64,000 nt of DNA from JACPDI01 sp035463475. GTDB lineage: Bacteria > Acidobacteriota > Vicinamibacteria > Vicinamibacterales > 2-12-FULL-66-21. Position 1 is the stretch's first letter. Every line of letters begins with the position of its first letter. The notes under the pieces are model-generated. The model saw nothing but the letters and a program-made list of their open reading frames with translations, did not search any database and was not told the DNA's origin. Position numbers and translations under genes: made by a program. The stretch covers positions 99,565 through 163,564 of the forward strand of contig DATHTE010000079.1 in assembly GCA_035463475.1 (NCBI GenBank), written 5' to 3'. Shown here piece by piece: positions 50,158 through 64,000 of this stretch.

Positions 50158-52785
50158 TCAGAACGTGGATCCGACAGCGAAGCGGAAGGTGAACTTCTGC
50201 TGCGGCCGGAAGCTGTTATCCAGGACCCCTTCTCGCTGCGGGTTGTACGCAAAGATGAGACGGAACGGCACGTTCAGCACCGGCATGAAGAACCGGACCT
50301 CGGCGCCCGTCGACGTCTTGAAATCATCCAGCGCGAACTTCTGCCCGCGGTCCTGCACCTGCCCCGCGTCGTAGAACAGCACGAGCCGCACCGGTCCGGC
50401 CACCGAGATCAAGTACTCGGCGTTGAACAGCAGGCTCTTGTTGCCGCCGATGACGAGGCCCGACAGCGGGTCGCGCGGCCCGATGGTCCGGATGTCGAAC
50501 CCGCGGACGCTGTATTCCCCGCCGAGGAAGAGCTTCTCGAAGATCGGCAGCTCCTGCGTCGAGCCGTATGGCGCCACGTACTGCGTCTGCACGCGCAGCC
50601 CCAGCGACACGCGGCGTGCCTGCTGCAGGTACCAGACCCCTTCGATCGTCGGACTGTAGAAGTACGTGTCGCCGCCGACGCCCGCCAGGTCGATCGACGC
50701 GGTGTAGCGCCGCCCCGTCGTCGGGAAGATCGGGTTGTCCACCGTGTTGTGCACGACGCTCGGCGTGACCTTGCTGATCGTTCGCCGGCCGCCCTGGCCC
50801 AGCAGGAGCGAGTCGTACAGATAAGGATTGCGCTGCTGCAGCTCCGGGTCGTTGTAGCCCTCGTACAGCTCCTTTACCTGCGTGCGCTCGTAGCTGTAGG
50901 TCGTGAACATCCGCGTGAAGTCGCGAAGCGGGAACCCGAAGACGAAGTTGCCGCCCGCCGAGGCCTGCGTGAACAGGCCGATGTAGCGGATCTCGCGGAT
51001 GTAGGTGTCGATGCCCGCCGTGATCGGACGGTCGAAGAGGAACGGCTCGGTGAACGCGATCTGGTAGTTCTTCGCGCGCGAGCCCTGCTGCGCGGACAGC
51101 GTGAAGGTCTCGCCGCGCCCGAGGAAGTTCGCGGTCTGGAACGACAGCTGCCCGAAGAACCCCTCGAACTGCGACACGCCGGCGCCGAACGTCAGCTGGT
51201 TGCGGTTCTGTTCCTCGAACTTGAGCGTGACGTCGACCTGGTTCTCCTCGTTCGGCGTCTTCTGGACGTCAATCGCCTCGTTCCCCTCGAGCGGCTTGAA
51301 GTACCCGAGCTGGTTCAACCGCCGGATGCTGAACTTCAGCGCCTCGGTGTTGAACACGCCTGCCTCGTAGAGCCGCATCTCGCGCCGGATGACGTTGTCC
51401 CGCGTCGTCGTGTTGCCGACGAAGATGATGCGGTTGACGAAGTACTGCTTTCCTTCCTGCAGCCGCATCGTGACGTCCACGACCGGGTCGCCGTTCATCT
51501 GCGCGCCTTCGCGGGGCTTGAGATCGGGGTAACCCGTAAACTCCATGTAGCCGCCGGAGCCGAAGATTTCGCGCGCCTTCTCGAGCCCCTTCCGGACGTT
51601 TTTCTCGCTGTAGTAATTGCCCTGTCTGAGCTTGAAGAGCGGGCGCAGCGCCTCCTCCTTCACCACCGACTGCCCCTCGAAGCTCACCGTCCCGACGCGA
51701 TAGCGTTCCCCCTCGGTGACCGGGATGCTGAGCTGGATCCACCGGGACTTCCCGTCACGCGAGTCCTCCAGCACCTTCAGCTCGGGGCTGCCGACGCGCG
51801 CCGCGATGTACCCCTTGTCGCGGTAGTGCTCGATCACCTTCTCCGCGTCTTCCTCGAACTTGTCTTCCTTGTACGTCCCGCCGCCGGTGATGAACGAGAG
51901 GAACCCGCGCGCCTTGTTCTCCTTCATCCGACGCGCCAGCGCGCGATCGGAGACCTCCTTGTTGCCGACGAACTCGACGTCGCGGATCTTCACCTTCGGA
52001 CCTTCCTCGATCGTGAAGGTGAGGTTCACGAGCTTCGGGCCGCCCGCGAGCGGCGTGATCTGCGGCTTGACGGTCGCGTGGAGGTAGCCCTTCTCGGCGT
52101 AGAGGTCCTGCACCACGTTTCGCACGCGCTGCACGAGCCCGGGATCGATGAACGAGTCGAGCCGGATCTGTGCGTTGACCTCGCGCAGCTTCTCCTCGAT
52201 CTTCGACTGCTCGACGCGGTTCGAGCCCACGTAGTTCACGATCTTGACCCGCTGCCGTTCCTCGAGGTCGAAGATGATGTGCTTGCCGATGACGCCGTTG
52301 GCGTACGGCACGTCCTTCACTTCGATCGTCAGGTCGTCGAGGAAGTTCGTCGCCCACAGGCGCTTGAAGTCCTCGAGCACCGCCGCCTCGTCGTACGGCA
52401 CCCAGCGCCCGAATTGCGCCGAGCTGGGCTTGGTCTGGATGTAATAGAGGTACGTCTCGGGATCGATCGCCAGCGCGTCGTTCTGCTTGGTGGACTTGAT
52501 CTCCACGAAACGCACCAACGGCGGCGAGCCCGCCGGCGGCAGGGCCGCCGCGGGCGCCGGCGGCTGCTGGGCAGGCGCGGCGACGGGCGGAAGCGCCGGT
52601 TGCTGCGGTGCCGGCTGTTGCGATGGTTGAGGGACAGGGGCGACCGGTGGAAGCGGCTGCTGGGCGGGACTCTGTCCCGCCGAAGCGGCGCCCTCGACCG
52701 GCGCCGCGTAGGCGGATGCCGCGAAGGCGGGGCCCTGCAGAGCCATCAGGCCCACCAGCAGACGGGCGAAAGACTTTGTTCGCAT
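50158..52785 (-). CDS. bamA: Outer membrane assembly factor BamA
   Basis: 875 residues. Signal peptide (about 1-27), a long A/P/Q-rich segment (about 30-85), POTRA repeats and the Omp85 barrel. The L6 motif is VRGFDIRTIGPRDP near residue 760 and the C-terminus ends in an aromatic F (FRFAVGSTF), the assembly signal. POTRA sections show VKIVNYVGSNRVEQSKI and VKIRDVEFVGNKEVSDRAL. ATG at 52785 precedes the signal peptide. The low-complexity N-terminal linker is unusual for the family. Confidence 0.95.
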   Translation of the reverse strand: MRTKSFARLLVGLMALQGPAFAASAYAAPVEGAASAGQSPAQQPLPPVAPVPQPSQQPAPQQPALPPVAAPAQQPPAPAAALPPAGSPPLVRFVEIKSTKQNDALAIDPETYLYYIQTKPSSAQFGRWVPYDEAAVLEDFKRLWATNFLDDLTIEVKDVPYANGVIGKHIIFDLEERQRVKIVNYVGSNRVEQSKIEEKLREVNAQIRLDSFIDPGLVQRVRNVVQDLYAEKGYLHATVKPQITPLAGGPKLVNLTFTIEEGPKVKIRDVEFVGNKEVSDRALARRMKENKARGFLSFITGGGTYKEDKFEEDAEKVIEHYRDKGYIAARVGSPELKVLEDSRDGKSRWIQLSIPVTEGERYRVGTVSFEGQSVVKEEALRPLFKLRQGNYYSEKNVRKGLEKAREIFGSGGYMEFTGYPDLKPREGAQMNGDPVVDVTMRLQEGKQYFVNRIIFVGNTTTRDNVIRREMRLYEAGVFNTEALKFSIRRLNQLGYFKPLEGNEAIDVQKTPNEENQVDVTLKFEEQNRNQLTFGAGVSQFEGFFGQLSFQTANFLGRGETFTLSAQQGSRAKNYQIAFTEPFLFDRPITAGIDTYIREIRYIGLFTQASAGGNFVFGFPLRDFTRMFTTYSYERTQVKELYEGYNDPELQQRNPYLYDSLLLGQGGRRTISKVTPSVVHNTVDNPIFPTTGRRYTASIDLAGVGGDTYFYSPTIEGVWYLQQARRVSLGLRVQTQYVAPYGSTQELPIFEKLFLGGEYSVRGFDIRTIGPRDPLSGLVIGGNKSLLFNAEYLISVAGPVRLVLFYDAGQVQDRGQKFALDDFKTSTGAEVRFFMPVLNVPFRLIFAYNPQREGVLDNSFRPQQKFTFRFAVGSTF

Positions 52786-52885
52786 ACGGGTCGTTGAAAC
52801 GGGGACAGTCACACTTTCCGGCCGACCAGGGGCGCGGGCGCGGTGCGCCACCTCGTCATCACACAAATGGCCAGTCTACTAGGTT

Positions 52886-55330
<2,445 letters not shown>

Positions 55331-55396
55331 CTGACGTCCTACGAGAAGGGGATTCGGTCGCTCCTCACTGCGCTCCGGATCGGGCAACCTGCCGTC

Positions 55397-55425
55397 ATTA
55401 TAAGGCAAAGCGGACGCGCGGCCAA
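55397..55425 (-). promoter_or_regulatory. clpC promoter
   Basis: On the minus strand TTGGCC (55420-55425), exactly 17 bases, TATAAT (55397-55402). The best sigma-70-like promoter in the window; the leader to the ATG is about 60 bases. No CIRCE or CtsR-type repeat follows. Confidence 0.65.
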
Positions 55426-55513
55426 CGAAGGCCGCGCGTAAGTGCTCGGAGCGCCGGGATTTACCGCGTGCGACCTAATCGAGGCGGGGTGAGGGCAACT
55501 GTCCGCGCCCCGG

Positions 55514-55957
55514 TCATTTCACCCGCAACTGGTCGGTTACGTGGCGTACGCCCTTCGTCTCGCGCGCCAGAGCGAGCGCCCGCTGATGCTCCTGTTCTGA
55601 ATTGACGTCTCCCGACAGCGTCACGGTTCCGTCGTTGGTCGTGACATTGATCTGCAGCGCCTTGACGGTATCATCCAGCGCCATCTTCGACTTGATCTTG
55701 GCCGTCAGGGAGGCGTCGGAGATGAACTCCGCCGCGCGGTTCCCGGCGTCGGCGACCTTCTCCCCCGCCTGGGCGCCACGCTCACGCGCGGTGGACCGAT
55801 CGATGGCCGGCTCCTGTTGACCGGTCGTGCCAACGGCCGGGGTCGTCTCCGAGGGCCCCAGCACCCGCCCGCCGCTGAACCGGTAGCCGGCGAAAAACGC
55901 AACGGCGGCGACAACGATCACCAGAATGACGATCGCGCGAAACAGCGTTCCCAACAT
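55514..55957 (-). CDS. BON-domain membrane-anchored protein
   Basis: 147 residues. One membrane helix at the start (VILVIVVAAVAFFAGY), a flexible linker, and a C-terminal BON domain (LTAKIKSKMALDD, VTTNDGTVTLSGDV, GVRHVTDQLRV). BON domains bind membranes and occur in osmotic-shock proteins such as OsmY. AAGGAGA lies seven bases before the ATG. Probably a periplasmic stress protein. Confidence 0.85.
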   Translation of the reverse strand: MLGTLFRAIVILVIVVAAVAFFAGYRFSGGRVLGPSETTPAVGTTGQQEPAIDRSTARERGAQAGEKVADAGNRAAEFISDASLTAKIKSKMALDDTVKALQINVTTNDGTVTLSGDVNSEQEHQRALALARETKGVRHVTDQLRVK

Positions 55958-55980
55958 GTTCGTTCTCCTTGTTTGGGGAT

Positions 55981-56493
55981 TCAGCGCGTCTGCAATTCGC
56001 CCGTTAAAAGCGTCATAGGTCCGAAGACCGGCTGCCCCAGTCGTCCCGCGTCCACGCCGATGGTCCCGTCCAGGCGGTACGCGACCGGTCGCGCCGAGGC
56101 AGCGTTCCTCGCCACCTGGGCGAGCCCCGGCAAATCAGAGAAGCTCACGGTGAGATCGAGGGGGATTTCGGTTTCCTGGCCCGCCTCGAGCGGCAGGCCG
56201 AGCGGGAAATCGGCCGTGGCGCCGCGCTCGTCTTCGAGAAACAGCGTCCCCTTGAGCGTGCCGAGTGTGAAACCGAAGGGGTTAGGGTTGGCCACCCTGG
56301 CCCACAGCCGGACGCTGAGCCCGCCCACGGGCATATCGATCGACGGCCCTATGATGCGAAGCTGCGCCGGGCGTTCCTCTGACTGCGAGAAGCGCGGCGG
56401 CTGGATGACCCCGCGGAGCTGTCCGAGCGCCGTGCACGCCAGCGTTGCGGCCAGCGCGACCAGCAGAACCGTGAGACGCCAGGCGTCCCGCAC
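55981..56493 (-). CDS. LEA14-like (WHy domain) desiccation-related protein
   Basis: 170 residues. Signal peptide with a cysteine near 20 (ATLACTALG, not a perfect lipobox) and a beta-rich LEA14/WHy domain: LSVRLWARVANPNPFGFTLG is the key family stretch. Bacterial members are envelope stress proteins. Twenty-three bases before the BON gene, so likely one unit. Confidence 0.8.
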   Translation of the reverse strand: MRDAWRLTVLLVALAATLACTALGQLRGVIQPPRFSQSEERPAQLRIIGPSIDMPVGGLSVRLWARVANPNPFGFTLGTLKGTLFLEDERGATADFPLGLPLEAGQETEIPLDLTVSFSDLPGLAQVARNAASARPVAYRLDGTIGVDAGRLGQPVFGPMTLLTGELQTR

Positions 56494-56525
56494 GCGGCAC
56501 CTCCGCCGTTTGACGCTGCAAGTTT

Positions 56526-56767
56526 GGGGTCAGGTCTGGGTCACCCTGTTTAACGGACTCTAGCGGACATCGACGGATCGGACGGACGTGCTGGCAAGCT
56601 CCCGGATTGCGCGCCAGTGAGCCTGAGGTGCCTGCCGATTTCGGGAAACGAGTAGCCGTGGACATCGTGCGCTTCGCGGATGGCTCCCACCACCTCTTCT
56701 GCGCCCGTTCAGGTCGCGAAGATGTGTCGAGAGAGTTCCGAAGGTCGGTGGTTTCAGACCTGACCCC
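56526..56767 (-). mobile_element. Decayed REP/RAYT-type element
   Basis: A 242-base stretch bounded by inverted GGGGTCAGGTCTG ends. Left end 56526 continues GGTCACCCTGTTTAACGGAC; right end closes at 56767. Inside, on the minus strand, a short frame reads EEVVGAIREAHDVHGYSF then PEIGRHLRL, resembling the C-terminal helix-turn-helix of REP-associated tyrosine transposases (RAYT). The catalytic domain and start are absent, so this is a 3' remnant. The right end lies inside the end of the acyl ligase gene. Confidence 0.6.
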
Positions 56768-59440
56768 ACCGCTCCCGGCGCAGCCCCTCCCACATCCTCT
56801 GCACCAGGGACCGCAGGTGCTCGGTGTGCGCGGCGTAGTCAGTGTCGGCGGGCTGAGTAAGCGGCGCGCCAAACTCGAGGCGCGCTCGCGTGGCGCGCCA
56901 TGGCAGCAGCGCCCGCCAGTTGAACGGCCGGCCGCGTGCCCAGATGTCCCACGCCCCGTCGATGGCAACCGGGACGATCGGCGCCTGCAGGTGCCGCGAC
57001 AGGATGGCGGCCCCCTTGCGGAACGCCTTGACCGTGCCGTCGATCGAGCGCTCCCCTTCCGGAAACAGCACGAGCACCTTGCCCAGACGCAGGCCGTAGG
57101 CGCCTGCCTGCATCGCGCCGACCAGGTTCGAGTCCGGATCGATAGGCACTACGTTGAGCGTGCGCGCCAGCCAGCGCATGAGCGGCGACTGGAAGTACTC
57201 GGCGGCGCCCACGAAGAACATCTCGCGGAACGCCCGGAACGGCAGCGCCCCGACGAGCATGAACGCGTCGACGTAGCTCTGATGGTTCGGGCTGATCAGA
57301 TACGGGCCGCGCGGCGGAAGGTGCTCGACGCCCCTCGCGCGCAGCCCCGCGGTGGCGCGAAACAACAGAAACAGGCCCTTGACGACCCCGAACAGGAACG
57401 CGGCCCTCACTCGTTTCGCTTTTCGGAGCTCGCCGAGGAACGGGTTGTCCGCCGGCGCCTCCTGCAGAACGCGCTCCCACGGCTGCACGCGCTCGACCGT
57501 CTCCCAGCCCTCGCGGAGCCGCGCCCGGCACGCCTCCACCAGCTCGCCGACCGTATGGAGCCGCTGCGCGTCCTCACCCCCGATCTCGATCTGCAGCGAG
57601 CCGGTGAGGTGCACCAGCAGCTCGACGCGCTCCATCGAATCGAGTCCGAGGTCGAGTTCCAGGTGCGCCTCTGGCGCGAGCGCGCCGGCGCCCGGCACCT
57701 GCTCGCGAATCAGCTCCAGCACGCGCGCGGTCGCTGCGTCGGCGGGCCACGATGACGCCCGTGCGGTGACCTCGCGGCGCTCGTCCGACTGTGCCTCGAG
57801 GCGCTTCTGGATCTCGAACCGCTTCAGTTTCCGCGTCGTCGTCCGCGGGAGAGGGTCGAGGGTCACGTCGTAGCCGAGAATCCGCTTGTGCGCCGGCAGA
57901 CGGACCGAGAGCCCCTCGATCTCGAACCGCAGCAACTCCCGGATGTTCACCGCACCGCGGGCGCGCATGGCGTCGGCGTCGGGACGGATGAGCGCATGCA
58001 GCCGCTCCGACGTCGGCTCTCCCGGACGCGTCAGGCCGACGACGCACAGTTCCTGGATGAACGGAGACTGTTCGTAGTGCGCCTCGATCTCTTCCGGGTA
58101 GATGTTCTTGCCCGAGCCGAGGACGATGATCTCCTTGCTGCGGCCGCTGATGTAGAGGCGCCCGCTGTCGTCGAGATACCCGAGGTCGCCGGTGTGCAGC
58201 CACCCGCCGCGCAGCGCGGCCGCGTTCTGCTCCGGCCGACAGAAGTAGCCCTGCATCACGATCGGCCCGCGGATCAGCACCTCGCCCGCGGCGGCGTCGT
58301 GCGACTCCTGCGTGGCTTCGATTCGCACCTCGACGCCGGGGAGCGGTCGCCCGACCGACGCGAGGTGCGGGTCGCCGGCATCGGTGACGGTCGCCCCACC
58401 GGAGGTCTCGGTAAGGCCGTACGCCTGCTGGATGGAGAACCCCAGCGCGAACAGCGCACGGTTGATCGCCGGATCGAAGCGCGCGCCCCCCGTGACCAGG
58501 ACGCGGAGGTCGGGGCCGAGCCCGGCGTGGATCCTGCGGAACACCCAGCGCCCGGGATTGAACCCGGCCGCGCGCCGCAACGCCAGATTCAGGGCCGCGA
58601 ACGCGCGCACGAACGCGCGCGCGGCGAGCGGCAGGGCGCGGATCTCGTGCTCGATGCGCTGGTGCAGGAGGTAGAAGAACTGCGGCACGCACACGAACGC
58701 GGTGATGCCGCGCTCGTGCAGCGCCCGCGTCAGCTCGCTCGTGTTGAGCGTCTCGAGATACACGACTCGAGCGCCCACGGAAAACGGCAGGAGGAGGTTG
58801 GCCATCTGCGCCAGCGCGTGGAAGAGCGGCAGCACGCTCAGGATGACGTCACGCTCGTCCACGTGCACGCGCTGGAACGCCGCGGTCCGCTCCGCCACGA
58901 GGTTGGCGTGCGTCAGCACGACGCCCTTGGGATCGGCCGTGGTCCCGGACGTGTAGAGGATGACCGCGGGGTCCGCTTCGCCGACGCGCGGGACAGCCGT
59001 CGGCGCGGCGAGCCCCTCGAGGTCTGAGTGGATGAACGCCAGCGGCATGTCGCGCGAGGCGGCCAGCGCGGCGCGTGCCGTTTCGGACAGCGGCGTGCTC
59101 GTGAACAACGCCGACGCGCGGCAGTCCAGCAGCAGCTTCGCCACCTGCGCCGCCGTGTAGTTCGTGTCGAGCGGGACCGCGACAGCGCCGGCGCGCATGA
59201 TGCCCAGGTACGCGCCGCACCAGACGCCGTCGTTCTCGGCCAGGATGGCGACGCGGTCCCCTTTGCCGACGCCGCGGGCAAGGAGCCAGGCCGCGGCAGC
59301 CGAGGCGATGGCCGCGAGCTCCCGGTACGTCAGCCGGTCAACGCGGTCCCGGCGCTGCAGCTCCGTCGCCACGCGATCGGGGAACCGCTCCGCGGCATCC
59401 GCGAAAAGATCGTAGAAGTTGCAGATGAGACGATTGTACC

Positions 59441-60114
<674 letters not shown>

Positions 60115-60118
<4 letters not shown>

Positions 60119-61349
60119 GAGTACCGCAGCGCCTGCGCGGGATCGAGCCGCGCCGCCTGGCGCGAGGGATAGATGGTGGCCACGAAGCAGATGAGCACGG
60201 CGGCGACCACCACCACCGCGAGATCCAACGGTTGCACCACGAACGGCACGTGCGAAATCTGGTAGACGTCCACGGGCACGCGAATGACCTGGTAGTGATC
60301 CAGCACGAACGCCACGCCGAGCCCGCCCACGGTGCCGACCACCGTCCCGACCAGGCCGATGACCAACCCCTGGAGCATGAAGATCGTGCGAATGCTCCCC
60401 GCCGACGTTCCCATCGTCTTGAGGATGGCGATGTCGCGGTTCTTCTCCATGACGAGCAGCACGAGCGACGCGATGATGTTCAACGCCGCCACCATGACGA
60501 TGAGCCCGATCGTGATCGAGATCGCCATCTTCTCCAGCCAGAGCGCCGAGAAGAGCGACCGGTTCATGTCGGCCCAGTCCTGCGTGACATAGCCCTCGCC
60601 GAGCCGGCGTTCGATGTCGTCGGCGATCGCGGGGGCGGCATACATGTCGTCCACGCGCGCTTCGATGTAGTCCGGGTTCTCGCGATCGAGCAGGCGGCCC
60701 GCGACGTCCATCGTGACGTACCCGTACGCGGAGTCGAATTCGTACAGGCCGACGCTGAAGATGCCCACCACGCGAAAGCGCCGGAGCCGGGGGATCATGC
60801 CCATGGGCGACAGCGTTCCCTCCGGCGTCATCACCGACACGTCGTCGCCGACCGAGGCGGAGAGCTGGTTCGCGAGATCTCGTCCGATGACGATGCCATC
60901 CGGCCGGTCCTCGGAGCGGGGCTCGAGCGCGGCGAGCGAACCCTGCAGCATCGCGCGGCCGACGTCGGTGACCGTCGCCTCCAGCTTCGGGTCGATCCCC
61001 TTGAGCGTGATGAACGCGCGCTCGCGCCCGGAATCGATGAGCGCCTTGCCGATCATCACCGGCGCGGCGCCGATCACCCGCGGCTGAGCGCGCACCCGCT
61101 TCGTATCCTGCTCCGGATCGGCGATGCCGCCGGCGCCGACTTTCCAGACGTACACGTGCGCGGCCGCTCCGACGATGCGGTTGCGCAGCTCCCCCTGGAG
61201 GCCCGTCATCAGCGCGAGCGCGAGGATGAGCGCCATGACCCCCACGGCCACGCCGAGGGTGGAAATGAACGAGATCAGCGAGATGAACGCCTGCTTGCGG
61301 CGGGCCAGCAGGTAGCGCAGCGCGATGAAGAGTTCGAAGGGCAGATCCA

Positions 61350-61350
<1 letters not shown>
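60115..61350 (-). CDS. lolC: Lipoprotein-releasing permease LolC/E
   Basis: 411 residues, four membrane helices: one near 20-45 and three near the C-terminus, with a large periplasmic domain between. FELFIALRYLLARRKQAFIS is the family start, and NIIASLVLLVMEKNRDIAIL KT-type coupling follows. Only one permease gene is present, so a LolF-type homodimer is likely. ATG overlaps the lysS stop (TGATG). Confidence 0.92.
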
Positions 61351-62875
<1,525 letters not shown>

Positions 62876-62879
<4 letters not shown>

Positions 62880-63328
62880 GAGCGGCCGCTGGTCCTCGCC
62901 AGCGCGTCGAGGATGCCATTGATGAACCGCACGGCGTCCTCGCCGCTGAACGTGCGGGCCAGCTCGAGCGCTTCGTTGATCACAACCGGCGCCGGCGTCT
63001 CGGGCGCGTGGCGCAGCTCGTACGCCGCGAGCCGCAGGATCAGCCGATCGACCACGGCCATCCTCGAGAGCCGCCAGTGCTCGGCCTGGTGCTCGATCAA
63101 CGGGTCCAGCTCCGAGATACCCTCTGCCGTGCCGCGGGCCAGCCACGCCGCGTAGTCGCGATCGACCGCGGCGGGGACGTCCTCCGAGGCGGGATCCTGT
63201 TCGCGCACCTGCCAGTACGCCGCCAGCGTGTCATCCAGCGGCGCGCCGCCCACCTCCCATTGATAGAGGATCTGCAGCGCCGCTTCGCGCGCGGCGTGTC
63301 GCTCTTCGTGTTTCCAGGCGCGCGTCAT
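62876..63328 (-). CDS. nusB: Transcription antitermination factor NusB
   Basis: 150 residues, all-helical; binds boxA RNA with S10 for rRNA antitermination. Shows AAREAALQILYQWEVGG, SRMAVVDRLILRLAAYEL, PVVINEALELARTFSGEDAV and FINGILDAL. ATGA overlap with ribH. Confidence 0.93.
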
Positions 63329-63780
63329 TCCGCCGCGTCCTTCGGCGGCAGTCCCCTGAACAGCCGCGCCATCTCGAGCGCCGCCAGCGCCGCCTCCCGA
63401 CCTTTGTTCGCTGGCCCGGGCGCGCTCCGCTCGAGCGCTTCCTCGACCGAGTTGGTCGTGAGCACGCCGAAGGCCATCGGCACGCCCGACCGCAGCGCGG
63501 CCTCCGTGATCCCGTGCGCGACGGCGGACGCGATGTACTCGAAATGCGGCGTCGCGCCGCGGATGACGCACCCGAGGCAGACGAGCGCATCGGGCCGCAG
63601 GGACGCCGCGACGGCCGCGGCGGCCTGCGGGATCTCGTACGCGCCGGGCACCGCGTGCGTGCTGATGTCCTCGCGCGACACGCCCCCCTCGACGAGCGTC
63701 TCGATCGCCGCGTCGCGGAGCCGATCGGTGACGAAGTCGTTGTACCGGGAAACGACCAGCGCGAATCGAAGGCCGCGCAA
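63325..63780 (-). CDS. ribH: 6,7-dimethyl-8-ribityllumazine synthase
   Basis: 151 residues, penultimate step of riboflavin synthesis. Motifs VVSRYNDFVTDRL, VPGAYEIP, LGCVIRGATPHFEYIASAV and GVLTTNSVEEALERS. TTG start. ribH-nusB pairing is common. Riboflavin supports the ETF and prenyl-FMN enzymes of this window. Confidence 0.94.
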   Translation of the reverse strand: MRGLRFALVVSRYNDFVTDRLRDAAIETLVEGGVSREDISTHAVPGAYEIPQAAAAVAASLRPDALVCLGCVIRGATPHFEYIASAVAHGITEAALRSGVPMAFGVLTTNSVEEALERSAPGPANKGREAALAALEMARLFRGLPPKDAAE

Positions 63781-63782
63781 GC

Positions 63783-64000
63783 CTAGCGCCCCTTGAAGTC
63801 GGCCTGGCGCTTCTCGAGGAACGCCCGCGTACCCTCGCGCATGTCCTCCGTGGTCGAGACCAGGCCGAAGAGCGTCGCCTCGTGCGCCTGCGCTTCGGGG
63901 AGGCCCATCTCGAGCCCCTGGTTGACGGCGTCGATGATGTATCGGACCGCAATCGGCGCCTTGGCCGCCAGCGTACGGGCGAGGGCCCGCGCCTCGTCCA
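63783..64000 (-). CDS. Enoyl-CoA hydratase/isomerase, C-terminal fragment
   Basis: The last 72 residues of a crotonase-family protein; the gene begins beyond the window. The visible part (AVRYIIDAVNQGLEMGLPEA, then EATLFGLVSTTEDMREGTRA and FLEKRQADFKGR) is the usual crotonase tail. The active-site oxyanion loops lie outside. Two bases separate its stop from ribH. Confidence 0.88.
   Translation of the reverse strand, partial: DEARALARTLAAKAPIAVRYIIDAVNQGLEMGLPEAQAHEATLFGLVSTTEDMREGTRAFLEKRQADFKGR

Noticed and set aside
50749..52797. 682-codon plus-strand frame opposite bamA
   Set aside because: Antisense shadow; BamA on the minus strand has all domains including the C-terminal aromatic residue.

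Overview
The window is a G+C-rich (roughly two thirds by eye), gene-dense chromosomal segment of a Gram-negative, diderm bacterium. It encodes lipid A enzymes (LpxA domain, LpxI), the outer-membrane assembly factors BamA, Skp, LptE and LolCD, and a bimodular class A penicillin-binding protein. Menaquinone is made by the futalosine route. HrcA with a CIRCE operator, a TonB-receptor-type start with a carboxypeptidase-regulatory-like domain, and 'DRR'-rich and P/Q-rich proteins fit an Acidobacteriota genome, perhaps Vicinamibacteria. That placement is inferred from gene content, not from a marker search. I see no rRNA or tRNA gene, CRISPR array, prophage or intact insertion sequence.

Layout. 1-5.8 kb: start of a divergent TonB-receptor-like gene, a class A PBP, a parvulin lipoprotein, and an xdhC/amidohydrolase pair. 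5.8-9.5 kb: CIRCE-hrcA-grpE-dnaJ-prmA, with no dnaK. 9.5-14.2 kb: a large inverted repeat, rsmE on the minus strand, then a Ser/Thr kinase, ilvE, a pilT/pilU-type ATPase and recX. 14.2-19 kb: alaS, a small 'DRR' protein, a lytic transglycosylase, an S4 protein and rpsT. From 19 kb to the end everything is on the minus strand. In transcription order, from high to low coordinates, it reads: enoyl-CoA hydratase end, ribH-nusB-lysS-lolCE-lolD-acyl ligase fusion; a decayed REP/RAYT element; a LEA14-like gene, a BON gene, clpC; bamA-skp-fabZ/lpxA-lpxI-Gfo/Idh; the menaquinone cluster ubiD-mqnE-like-mqnA-mqnC-amidohydrolase-ubiA-ubiX-ubiE; tonB-small ORF-miaA-deoB-dgt; yceD-rpmF-plsX-fabD-fabG-acpP-fabF; etfB-etfA-EtfAB:quinone oxidoreductase; a DUF374 acyltransferase, a deacetylase, leuS-lptE-holA.

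How it fits together. Outer-membrane assembly, lipid A and fatty-acid genes form one functional block. The menaquinone operon makes the quinone that the EtfAB/Fe-S membrane oxidoreductase would reduce. Many genes overlap by ATGA/GTGA, so long operons with translational coupling are likely.

Most interesting points: (1) the mqnE position of the menaquinone operon holds a shortened MqnE homologue without the radical-SAM cysteine motif; (2) a FabZ-LpxA single-chain fusion; (3) a REP-like family that supplies the last codons and stop (W-G-Q-V-stop) of two unrelated proteins, plus a decayed RAYT-type transposase remnant; (4) several distinct short-repeat arrays in intergenic gaps (ATCGGGTA, TTCAGGG heptamers, CCTTCGG), one forming a roughly 65-bp-arm inverted repeat between convergent genes; (5) a 32-residue membrane peptide gene packed between tonB and miaA.
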